DNA from: Chimonanthus salicifolius
Taxonomy: Eukaryota; Streptophyta; Magnoliopsida; Laurales; Calycanthaceae
Assembly: GCA_013350335.1 (NCBI GenBank)
Contig: CM023539.1
Location: forward strand, 69,274,781-69,338,780
Reading direction: 5' to 3'
DNA length: 64,000 bases
A program made the translations under genes and the position numbers. The notes beneath the pieces were generated by a model, which ran no database searches, was not told the DNA's origin, and saw only the letters and a list, made by a program, of their open reading frames with translations. This document shows, one piece after another, positions 33,051 through 44,371 of this stretch; the first letter of the stretch is position 1, and each line of letters begins with the position of its first letter.

Positions 33051-34664
33051 TGATGAACACTGTAAAATGACATTTTACCTCTAATTATTGGACCAGTTAG
33101 CCCTTGTTTTTGCATATATTAGATGCATTTAATGTTATTTTCAGTTTTGTACAGAAAAATAGAGAAATTAGGAAATCATCCTAAAACCGGGAATAATTGC
33201 AAATTTTGAGCTTCAGTTGAAATTACTGGATTTCTGATGATTATTTCACCATTTTAGGAGTTCAATTGTAAATTCGCAGATCTGGATCCAGTTATGAGAG
33301 TCCGGATTAGTCCAATAATTTTAGAATAATGGTGGATTAAGTATTGAATTCCTGAAAAAAGCCTGCTGAAGTTTGAAGAATGAAGCCTGAAGTCTGCAAG
33401 TCCATGAGCTAGAATGCCAATCCATTGGGCCAGGTTAGGTAATCCATTTGTACTCTGCAAAGCGAGTCAGGCCAGTGTCCAAGTTGAAGTCAAGCCCAGT
33501 AGGTCAGGCCTCAACAAAGGCCCAAGTCCTTAAGATCAAGTTCAAGATCTAATGGAGGCCCATGTGCTCATTTATAGGTCCAAAACCCAAGTCCATAGCT
33601 CATTTACACGCCCAAGCCTTGTCTATTTCTTTATCAATCCACACCACCCAATTTCCTCTCCATACATTCTTAACCACTCATTTTCATCCATTAATCCAGA
33701 CCATCCATCTCTTCTCATTAATCATAGGAAACCCTAGATCTACCTACCATATCCAATCCATACATGCATTATCTTAGATCTTGTCCATCAAATCCACCTA
33801 TCATATAGGTTGACCTTAGAATCACATTCATTCATAAATCATCTCATCAATTTCATAATTAATTTTAGTTACCCATTTCCCAACCATCTCATCAATTTCA
33901 TTCTTAGGACATTTCATCACAACCATCTATCTCATATATGCATATTAGTTAAAACCTCGAGCCTCCATGCTAATCCATCTCATAAATTACTTTGCATTTA
34001 ATCTAGGCCATTCATCATACTATGTATCCATCTCAACCTTTAAATCATAACCCCTCCATTAGGTACCTCATCATTCCTATATTTTATTTCATCCAAATAA
34101 CCTTAGAGTCTTTAGATCTTAACCCAAAGTAATCATAGCCATTCATTCATTTAAAACCCTAGGATTAAGAATAAAGCTAAAATCACATCTAGGTTCATGT
34201 CACATCACTTACCCCTCATCACCCAATCCCAATCAATCCAAATTCGTGTGAAGCAAGAAATCGAGAAAAAATGGGATTTGAAGATAAATTTTGACACAGT
34301 TTCGGTATTTTGACCATAACTTTCTACTCCAATATACAATTGCAATCATTCTTGTTGCTTTGGAAAGAAGACTTCAAGGGATACAATGTTTTAATTTACA
34401 AAAATTCAAGATTCAGACGTTTACTAGGTCAAAATGGAGCTGCAAGATGATATATGTGTAGAAAAATGGGATTTGCAATAAATCCCAATTTTTTCTCCAA
34501 ATTTCTTTCTTTTCCTCATTCTCTGCTTAGCCTCCAAGCCAAGACACTCCAAAATTCGTGTATTCCTTGTAACCCAAGCCTTTTCAGCTTAAAATCTCCC
34601 CCATCCACTTCTAAAGGAAATCCAATCCAGATTTAATACCAACCGTCCATTCCAACCCTGAGTC

Positions 34665-34675
34665 TATAAATAGAG
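34665..34675 (+). promoter_or_regulatory. TATA box of Athila/Tat-like LTR
   Basis: TATAAATAGAG, the same 11 bases as in the minus-strand relative at 6662-6672. The related LTR at 50471 has TATAAATGG at 51711-51719. Conservation of the block across copies supports a core promoter. Confidence 0.6.
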
Positions 34676-35580
34676 CCTATGGACTCTAATGAAATTCGAA
34701 TTTGAGCAAGGATTGAAAAAGCAGTGAAGATTGGAGGCTGAAGAGAATAGAAAAGAAACGAAAATTTCGAATTTAATTTGTAAGTTTTTGTGTTTTCTGT
34801 CTTTGATGAAAAACTCCAAAAGCATTGTAATTCCATATTCTGTTTTATTTGAATAAAATTCATTGTAGCTTATTTTATATGTATGGTTTTCCAATTATTG
34901 AATATCGTCTAATGATAGTTTGATTTTTTTTTAATTTATCTTATAAATGTTATTTTAGAAATTATTTTGAGAATTTTCAAGGAAAAGCAGAACCCCTTTT
35001 AGGATCGGTGGAACTTGATCTTCCGAGTCTAAGGTTCTTTTTAAAAACAACTTCATTTAGAGTTGGAAAGGTACGTATAAATTTCTCCAAGCCTAAGGCC
35101 TGAATTGGGAATTTCTTATTTCATAGAAGCCATAATATTTTTAATTGGAGTTTTAATAAAAGAATTTGAATATGTATTTGATAATTCTTGAAAATTCATA
35201 TACTAGGCCGTTATTTTATCATTAAATGGGATAAAATGCCTCCATAAATACTTGTCTTAATTCCATTGTATATTATGTGAATATTTCATTATTTTTATTA
35301 AATTTTTTATTCTTTTATTATTCTCTCAAATTCTTTTGAACTAGGTTGAGATTGATTTAATTGCATTTTAATTTTGTTTTCTTACATTGGCTTGAGATTA
35401 TTTACAAATTCTAGATCCATACCATTGTTTTAATTAAATTGGATTTATTGGTTAGATTTTAGATTTAGATGATGATACTCTAACTTTTAGATTTGATTCA
35501 TACAACTGGAATGCCACTAATTTAAAGTCATATTTATAAAAATTAGAATTTGATTTTCATATTTAGGTTATTTCTAAAGA

Positions 35581-35582
<2 letters not shown>

Positions 35583-35627
<45 letters not shown>
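35583..35627. repeat. (TA)n microsatellite
   Basis: About 22 uninterrupted TA units inside the LTR, absent at the matching place of the other two LTR copies. Confidence 0.9.
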
Positions 35628-35630
<3 letters not shown>

Positions 35631-35753
35631 AATGTTTCAATTTCATATACTTATATTTTGTTATTTCCTTGTAGCATCGACCTCGCACTCTTAATGTTGT
35701 ACTATTAAATGGTTTGTACGCTTGCGAGTTATAAATTTAAAATTTGCATAACA

Positions 35754-38380
35754 CTAATCATGATGAATGAATGGATTGGATTGAATGTGAGGCTCTATGG
35801 TTTACCTTAATTGATGAATGAGATGAATGAGTGAACCTACATTGATGAAGGGGTTTATAATAACAATTCGAGCATCATTACAAATTGATTTTAGCAAAGA
35901 GGTCTGAGTTAAGGTTGTAATCCTAATGGTAAAGATGACAAGGAAAGATGCCATCAATTTGTAACATTTGAGAAATGTGGAGTCTACCTACTAAAACACT
36001 AAATCATACTTATAGTTTTTATATACCTATTTATTTATGTCTCATTTCACATTTTTGTGTTAGATCAATCAAATATGAAGAGTGTAATCAAGATTATAAA
36101 TTTTTTAATCAAATAATTTTTCAGTTGATCCGGCCAATGGTGGGTACAATAGTTTTACAAAGTTTAAAAAAGAAATTAGGTAAACTTATGTATAGAAACT
36201 AGCGAACGGTTTGAGGTTTTACGGAGACCTTACATATCTCAAATACCACTATTTAGTGTCATCCTTGTGTCATCTTGATGACGGCTTTGGTCAAATTTAA
36301 TGCCTAGTTACACCATTAACGTAAAGTAATGATTTTACACTCGAGATCCTTAGATCCGAATTAAAGATTTTGAAACGAAACCCCAGATATCTAACTGTCA
36401 TTCTTACTTTAGAAAGAAAGAGATAGTTCTAATTTGGATAGGACAAATTTATCGAGGAATTTAGATGTTTTAAGAACTCAATGCAAAAGAGGAATTAGGA
36501 ATTTGATGTTAATTTATAATGCAATTAATTAGACTGAATTAAATGCAATTTAGAAATCAAGAATGCATGAATTCTAATCTGGCACGAGTTTGAATTGAAA
36601 ATCAAATAACCTTCTAATGAATCAAATTGAATATGGAATTAAAATGTAATCAAGCAATTGAAACATGCAAGACATGAACAAATTAAATTCATCTTCAATA
36701 AACATTCAACATTTATATTAAATTTAATTCAAACACAAATTCAAATAAAAATTCAATAGAAACCCAATAAGACTCACCAATTTTTGGAGAGGCCCACAAA
36801 ACGATCCTTGCTTTAACTTTAATTCAATTCTTTCTGTGTGTACAAAGTCCGGCACACTGAATTTCTATGCCTAAATCCAACTAAAAGGAAAGAAGATCGG
36901 TTGGGCCTCCACGCCAGATCTGCTGAACTGGCCTGCTTTCACCTTGGCCTTAATTACATAATTAAAGGCATTAAAAAACAAAAAGGATCATATTTTATCT
37001 GCTGAAGATCTTGTTCATACTGTAGTCAAATCTCAGCCCTTGGTCCTGGCTCTTTGCTTCTGAAACAGATCTCAAAATCTATCCAAAATAAGATCTAAAT
37101 CCAGGTCCAGCTCGTCAAGCCCAGCTTGCTCGATCTTTTCACCCTTCCACGCATATCTGGTTGCAGATTTTAAGGTTCAAGAAATCCTTCTTAATCTGAT
37201 GAAGATCTTGGCAAATTCTGGGCATTACAATTCAGCCACAAATCTGACTTTTCTTCACTGCAAATGAGCCCTAAATCCGGGCCCAGTAATGCCTAGATTA
37301 GACGGCAATTCCCACTTGATTTCTTACTGTTTGCAGTGGGTTTTCAGCCATCAGTTAAGAATTCTTGCTGTTCAACAATCGGTCCATATCTATTCCAGGA
37401 TGAACAATGCACGTGGAAGGAAACAAGTTCCATTTTGGGCCCAAACAGCCATGCATAGCCACTCCCTAAGGCTGCTGATTTTGAGTGGGTTCTTTGCTAA
37501 GTTGGCATCCGAGCGGGCTCCACATGAACAGTGACTCAGGAGCTGCATGGAATTTCTAGTGGGCAGCAAATTGGGTTCAATTTCATTGGCATAGAGGCCA
37601 TAATGTCTCTCAAATGGGCCAAAGATGAAAACTATTTAACTAGGCTTTAATTCGGATACAAGTGAATCCATTAGATTGTTTTTGAAGCCCCCTCTCTCCT
37701 CCATCCATCTTAGAATAGGTTTGGAGAGCCATTTCATCGTTTTCGTCTAATCGAACCTACTCAATCAACCCGGTCTTCCTTGGGTTTAATGGACCCATCA
37801 TTTCTTTTATGATTAAAATGAGAGCATTAGAATATATGTCTTTAATAAATATTAAGATTAGGATCATGAATTGGAAGAGACTATCTAATTTTACTCCAAA
37901 GAAACCAACCATAACAATGAAATGACATGAGATGGGTACAGACAAGATGGCTGGAGTGATAGACACCATATGCTTGATACTGCCAACTTGCAGTTATTGT
38001 GTGGAGGGAAGCCCTCGTCACGTTTCTTCATGCCTGCTAATTTTTATGTAGTTTAGTCAGCCGTCGACCGTCACAACCTTCCAAACGCCCTTGAGTTAAA
38101 GGAAGGAAGATGGAGTCCAAAAGAATACTTGTCATAATCAAACTGTCTTTCATCTCATGAATTCCCTGCAAAGAGAGAGCTTTGTGGGTTTTATGACTAC
38201 TTTCTTAAATATTCTTTATTCTATGAAAATTAGTAGATGGGTTTATGTCACTGATGTCTTCTAAGGGTAACATCATTATAATTATCATTTAAATTATTTA
38301 TTCTATCAATTTTTAATTTAGATTTCTATCGATACTTGGAGATTTAAATTCACAAATCTTTAGACCGTAACAATAAACCT
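35754..38380. other. Unassigned AT-rich DNA
   Basis: No gene or element could be assigned. Open frames at 35975-36202, 37289-37534 (plus) and 37757-37969 (minus) have no recognisable domain or codon pattern. Words around 36760-37200 (GGCCCA, AAGCCCAG, CCAGGTCCAG) recall U3 words of the Athila/Tat-like LTRs, so part may be a decayed copy, but no clear alignment could be made by eye. Confidence 0.4.
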
Positions 38381-38384
38381 TTAT

Positions 38385-38795
38385 CAATGCGTTATAATAT
38401 CAACCGATACATATTTTATCGGTCGTACACAGTATTTTTAGGCCAATATGACCGATATATCGGCGATATATATATCGTTCCAATATCGGCCGATATTCAT
38501 AATATTAGTCGTTTGTTAAAAAAAAAAAAATCAAAACGGTGGTGGGCCCGAGTTGATATATCAGCCAATATCGACTAAAATTGGACCAATATCAGCTGAT
38601 ATTTTTGTTTTCAATTTTTTTTTAAAAAAAGCTCCCTTTTGGATTTTATATTTATTTTTTAATTCAGAAAAAATAAAATAATAACAAAATACCAATATTT
38701 AAAAAAAAAAAACACAAAAGAGGGGAGAGAAAATTATCAACCGCTATCTCGACTGATAATTTTCTAGCCGATATCTCGGCCTGGGTGAATTTTTC
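38385..38795. repeat. Cluster of GATATCGGCC-type palindromic words
   Basis: Words such as CCGATATATCGGC, AATATCGGCCGATATT, AATATCAGCTGATATT and AGCCGATATCTCGGCC recur about eight times in 400 bp, with A and T homopolymers between. Individual words are self-complementary. The block ends with GGTGAATTTTTCACC, another inverted repeat. It has no coding potential. It may be a non-autonomous DNA transposon or a decayed satellite-like repeat; no target duplication was identified. Confidence 0.5.
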
Positions 38796-40650
38796 ACCTC
38801 TGATGCTTACATTCTATGATCGAGAGAATTTTTTTAACGCTATGTTGATGAAAAAAATTATATAGACACAAGGCCTCTGACATGATTTTTTTTTAACGCT
38901 ATGTTACTTGTGATCACCACCCAATCTTACGTTGTCAATTGACTATTGTCAATTATCACCTTGAACAGAGAGATCACAGGTTATAGGATTCTAATCAGAA
39001 CATTATTATTGGATCAGGGTGTCCGTCAATACAACCATGTAGAATTTTTAAACTCAAAATTCCATTCCATTCCATTCATCAAATAATAATTGTCATTGCA
39101 ACCGGTTTGATTTACATGTAGAATTAAATTAAGCAAATTAATGAATGAGTTTCTTACAATAAGTTCACGTTAGGTAGATTTTCAGCTTCTAATTTCTGAT
39201 TCCTTGAATCACCAAGTCCTTCAGTTTCAGATAGAAATTCACATTGTTTGGCAACATCTCTGGGCAGTATTTAGCCTATCTGTAATCTTTTTTTAAATCT
39301 AAGATACCGAAACGTTTTACTTCAATAATCTTTGGAATTTGTCTAATTCTCCCAATTTATACAAATTAGAATATAGAATAATGAGTGGTCAATATGTAAT
39401 ATTTGATCTGTCGGTTTGATTGGATTCGATCCTTCCTTTCCCAAACCATGATGTGCTGACCAAGACGAAGTGGCATTAGTCCTGGCTGTATGTATTTAAG
39501 TGCGTTCATGGCATTCTGTTCAAATGTTGATAACTACCATGTTTGTAGTCTACTGATCATATTATTTGAATTTTATTAATTACATCCATTTAAATTTAAA
39601 AGATTATTTTAAAATATTTTTTTGATATAAAGCTAAAAAATAGATGGACTCAAATAGAATTTTTATTTAAAAAAAAAACCTTGAAAATTGTCCTAGTTTA
39701 ACCATTCATTTTTATAGTTTTATATCAGATTTTTTTTTTCGTATTTAGATGAATCTGCTAAATATAATTTAAAAGCTATATTTATGAAATCCATTAAAAG
39801 AACATATATAATTAAATTTAAAAAATATATCTTAATACATCAAAGTGCATGGCACCCAAACAACGGCAAAAATCAATTCATATCTACATCAGAAACTTCA
39901 GAAAAAACCTGTTAATAAAGCAAGTCCTGTGACTCTTTGAGAGTTAATAAAGCTAAAAGGTTGTACTGTTAATATAAAACTTTATGAATGGTATTAGTCG
40001 TAACTGATAAAATAAACTAATATTTTCAAAAACTCTAAATTTAGATAGAATTTATATTCAAATTCAGTAATTTAAATTAACGATTTTAATGATAGAACCC
40101 TAAAATTCATCTTTCAATTTTTCTTTGAAAAAGAAAGATGGTTCAAATTTCACAAGGATAATTTGCACTTAGCTAATTCACCCATGAATTTTGTTTGTTC
40201 AAATGAAAACAAATTGATTATAGAATAAAAATTTCGAATGTAAAGATTAGATGTAATTTAATTGAAACTGTAACGAATTGTCCTGCTTAACACAATATTA
40301 TCTCCTTTGATCCTAAACGATGAGCATACATGGTTTTGCTTCGGGGCTTGTACTCATGCACAAACTCCAAAAGTCTTTGTGTTAGAGGGAGAAGAAGTTA
40401 AGCTTATAAACCACGTCAAGAGGCAATGCCTAGGCGACGTTCAACTCCTCTAAACTTGCATTCCTTGGCGAAATTCTCTCCTCATCTTTCCATGCACCCT
40501 TCTGACTGCGTGCCACGAGAGTCGGACCTTACTCACTTCACAATAGTTAGGGGCCATCACAATCCCTCCCTCTTAGGCTAGAGCCATCCCCGACTCTGAT
40601 ACTCTCATCTTCTCACTCTTGGTCCGAGAGTTGAACGGGCATTAATACCA
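38796..40650. other. Unassigned AT-rich DNA
   Basis: Nothing recognisable except a 17-18 bp direct repeat TTTTTTTAACGCTATGTT at 38829 and about 38888. No open frame of interest on either strand. Confidence 0.4.
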
Positions 40651-40660
40651 TTTGTAACAA

Positions 40661-40803
40661 CCCGTCAGCTAGAACAATATTGTTCCCTTTGGGGACCATA
40701 CATCCTCATGGCTTTGCATTGGAAACAAATAACAACCCGTCAGCTAGAACAATATTGTCTGTTTTGGGGCCCATACATCCTCATGGCTTTGCATTGGAAA
40801 CAA
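40661..40803. repeat. Tandem duplication of about 71 bp
   Basis: Two head-to-tail copies starting TAACAACCCGTCAGCTAGAA and ending CATTGGAAACAA, differing at a few positions (CCCTTTGGGGA versus CTGTTTTGGGGC). The flanking stretch 40430-40660 has words (CCATCACAATCCCTCCC, GAGAGTCGGAC) common in plant LTR-retrotransposon remnants, so the duplication is probably in an old LTR. Confidence 0.8.
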
Positions 40804-41399
40804 CTGTCACATTAGAGCCCAAAAGGCGTTGTGCTGGATGGGAGGAAAAGTTATTGTTATAGCCCAAATGATCAAAGATGTATTTTGATGATGACTAAAC
40901 CATTGACTTGTGATACTAATGTCTGTATTGAACTTTTCTTATAAGATAGAAAATACAGTTTGCCTCCATACATCAAGAGTACCACAAATGCCGTGAGCAG
41001 AATAAAACACAAATCTGAATGACTCATGGACTGCTGCTCTTGGATATCGAGCCTGTGAAAGACCAAACTTCAACAGGATGAGGCAAATAGAGCTTTTGCA
41101 CATTTTCGTTAATCCATGAACAGGATCAAACCTTATTCCATGGTATTTCCATGAGATTCCTCTTTCTTAAAGAACATCCAAAGGCTTGTGAAAAAGAGAG
41201 AAAAACTTGTGAAAGACCGTGCTTCAATGCAAACCAAAAGGCTTTTTTTCTAGAAGAAACTAGCCCAGTGCGAGATCAGCCATCACTCCATTAAAAGGGC
41301 TAAATCTGAAAAACACTTGCAGCTTGAAGCAGATGAGGAAAACTAAAGATTGTTGCTGCTCAAACTTCAAGTTGTTTTTGTTTCCGTTTTGGATAGGTT

Positions 41400-42180
41400 T
41401 TTGGTTAAGCGTTTAACCTTCTTAGCTATTCTTTTAAATTCTAAAATGGCATCTGATTTCTCTCTGCAACCTAGGTAAATCTGGAGAAATCATCTACGAT
41501 GACAAGGAAGTACTTCTTCCCTCCTTGACTTTTAATCTATGTAGGCCCTAGAAGTTCCAGGGTCTTTGAGATTCTAAGGAACTTAAGTCTTCTATGTATT
41601 GATCTAAGTTGTTTCCCCTTCAAGGCATTCTCCACAAATTACCTTGTCTTTGAGACTAATTTGGACAGGCCGTCTAGATGAGCACTTAGTCTAGATAAAT
41701 CCCTTAAATTGACATGTTCTAACCTTCTATGCGAAAGATCTGCTTCATTACTTTATGCCATATTAACAGGAAGTAATATAAGATGAATTGAACACAACAA
41801 TCATCAGACGTTCTTAGTCCTTTCATCACAATTTCACCATCTTGTGAAGCAATCTCACATCCTCTATGATGGTCATTACCACACAGTCGTGATATACTAA
41901 TAAGATTATGTTTCAGACCATTCACATATAGAACATTATCTAGTTTGGTTAGGTCTCTAATCTTGAGATTTCCTTTACCACAAATTTGGGTTGTGTTTAC
42001 ATCACCCAAAATTACATTTTCCCCAACAATTTCTTCTAGATCTGACAAGTAATTCTTCTCTCCTGTCATAAGTCTAGAGCACCCACTATCAAGATACCAT
42101 CTAGGTTGGTTCCCAGCTTTTAGCGCAGTGTAAATGATAGAGCTTGAATACTTTCTAACTGGGATGAAGTGGAGGCATCA
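41400..42180 (-). pseudogene. Copia pol remnant: protease, pre-integrase, integrase start
   Basis: On the minus strand, after a stop near 42180, residues WYLDSGCSRLMTGEK (about 42060-42105) are the copia aspartic protease site (DSG). They lead into a 116-codon open frame (41719-42069) with VLYVNGLKHNLISISRLC, the typical segment before the GAG-pre-integrase domain. After a frame change, SHRRLEHVNLRDLSRLSAHL (about 41685-41745) matches that domain, and after another, GGKKYFLVIVDDFSRF (about 41490-41540) is the start of the integrase core with its first Asp. Several stops are present and RT is not found. It belongs with the gag piece and LTR just upstream. Confidence 0.85.
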
Positions 42181-42445
42181 AGGATTATGAGATTTTTCTC
42201 TACTGTTTGGTTGCTATAGACTCTTTAGAGAAATTCTCATGCATCCTTAATTGTTTCATATGTTTCAATAACCTTAACTTTGAGAGACAACACACTTAAT
42301 TGCCTTGAGAGCTCTAATAATCCCATGATAGAGGTTCTCTCAAATTCATATGTCAAATTGGTTGATCCTTTGTCTACAGTTTTTGTAGGATATAGCCATC
42401 CTCTTATGATAGTTTCCCAAACAATTCTAAAAGTCCCTTGGGGTA
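42181..42445 (-). pseudogene. Copia gag N-terminal remnant
   Basis: Minus-strand residues VWETIIRGWLYPTKT and, further on, VIETYETIKDA resemble the N-terminal part of copia gag (DUF4219/UBN2-type). They are followed by a short decayed stretch and then protease at 42105, so most of gag is deleted. At its 5' side it joins directly to LTR sequence with no PBS, showing another deletion. Confidence 0.6.
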
Positions 42446-43070
42446 CTAGATTGACCCTGGGAGTGGGGGTGGGCGGGTTGGGCTTTAATAGGGCAATCAC
42501 CAATTTTAATGGTCTTTAAAAAATTCTTGATTAATCAAATGATGTGCAGTGGATTAATTTAGAGTAATCAAGTGTGTGCCAAATTAAAAGATCAATCACA
42601 CAAGCATAAGACCAAATCACCCACAACACATAATATATAGTGGTTCGATTAAACAGTCCACATCCAGTGTTGGACTCACCCTCTCTAGGGCTATCCCAAA
42701 TTCACTAAGTGGGAATTATACCCACACTAATAGAGTAGGACTTCCACTTAATTAATTGGTCAGGAATTTCACCCAACTCCTATCCCTCGATTTTTTATAG
42801 TGGTTCAAGAGAAAAAGTAATCTTTTTAATCCACTTCATAATTATTTGAAAATTAAAATCAAACACTAAGAAACACTTACCTTTTGATAGCTCAACCTTA
42901 TAGATGTATGCTTCTGAAGATATCCTTCACAATGTGATGTCAACGATGTTGAATATGTGCCTTGTGTATGCTCAATCACAATCCTTGAGTAAGGTCTCTA
43001 GGACTTAAGATACACCAATACTTATCCTAGATTTGTTTTACTCTCTCTCTCTTTTGATCTCAATCAAGAT
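42440..43070 (-). mobile_element. Copia LTR remnant, minus strand
   Basis: Aligns in order with 14090-15000 and 18890-19200: GATTGACCC, a G-rich run, AGGGCAATCACC, TTCTTGATTAATCAA, TAGTGGTTCGATTA, CCACATCCA, CCACTTAATTAATTGG. It stops at 43070 where a plus-strand LTR of the same superfamily starts, so it is truncated by that insertion. Confidence 0.75.
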
Positions 43071-44371
43071 TGTTAGTGCTACGACTTGCCGAGTCACCAA
43101 TTTGTAAATTCCATGACTTAGGTGAAGCATTTCTTGGGAAGATCGAAGCTATGATCAAGACTCAAGTGATGAAGATTGAATCAAGAACTCAAGCATTATA
43201 GGATCAAAAGAAGATTCAAGCATCACCAGTGTATGGAAATTACACAGGTATATTGGCCATAGATGGCTCTAGGGTGGACCCAACACACCTAGGAAGACCT
43301 TTCCTAGGCTTAGAACTCATATTGGTAAAATTAGACCAAGCTTAGAGAAAATGGACCAAAGCCTTGGAGCACCTTGAACATATGTTGAAAAATTTGGGCT
43401 ATCAAAATGTCAGGATTTGTCAGAGTCTTTCACTCTATTAAATGAGGTAATAAATTGGTAAAACCACCATGGTTTGATATATCATTGAAGGATCTTTTCG
43501 TAGAGTTCAAGAACACTCAAAGCGGAGTTTGGGAGCCCAAGATATGACCATTTTAGTGTAGGGCAATTTTCCTGAAAAACTGTCAGTCGACCCATCTATG
43601 TCATATACAACTCTATACACAGATCCATCTATAATACCAACATGTTGACCTGGGTTTGGCATGTTTCTGGACTCGAAAGTCTGTCTGCAGTGTGTTGCCC
43701 CAGATCGATACACTCGACATGACAAACACATCAAACATAAAGTATGTCGACCCATTGATGACATAGACCCATCTATAGTGACTGTTATCTATTCGTTGAG
43801 TTGCAATTAATGTGCAACGGTCACGTTCGACTCACCGACCAGTCTATGTTATAGACCCGTCTATGACTCTGTGTTGGGAAATCTTTAGGATGCTTATTTA
43901 AACTCCGGATTTTGGAGAATTGCATAGATGCCTTTAACCTAGAAAATCTTAAGGCATTCATAGAGATCCCAAACTTCTCCCAACCTCTCTCAAACACATT
44001 ACATTGGTGAATCCATTTGAAATCCAATCACACAACTGATTGAGATTAAGAGAGAGAAAACAAAGTCTAGGATAGAACATCCAAATCTAAAATCCTAGAA
44101 CCTCTCCCTAAACTTGTGATTGTGCATACATTGGTACATCTTCTTCAGCAAAGAGATCAAAGCTAGGGAGAAGTCTTCAAGAAGCATATCTACATCAAGT
44201 GAACTACAAAGGAAAGTGCTTCTTCTTATTTACATTTTAAACTTCATCTTGTAAAGTGGATTAGAGAGGGAGTACTCTATAACCACTATAAAAAATAGAA
44301 GGTATACTCCAGGGGTTGGAAGGGGTTCCAATCAATTGATTATGTGGAAGTCCTAATGTATTTGTGAGGGT

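Larger units (their letters stand above)
33051..35753 (+). mobile_element. Athila/Tat-like 3' LTR
   Basis: Begins TGATGAACACTG right after the PPT-like stretch and ends about 35753 in CATAACA, after the shared end block GACCTCGCACTC..GGTTTGTACGCTTGCGAG. U3 is rich in CATCCA/CCAAG words. TATA box at 34665, then a leader-like AATGAAATTCGAATTTGA. A TA microsatellite lies near the end. No coding potential is recognised. Confidence 0.75.

Noticed and set aside
37289..37534. 81-codon plus-strand frame in the unassigned region
   Set aside because: No domain, no neighbours and no promoter or splice context; length is within chance for this composition.
40872..41400. Possible continuation of the copia pol remnant into reverse transcriptase
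   Set aside because: No RT motif could be found in any minus-strand frame; only protease to integrase start is supported.
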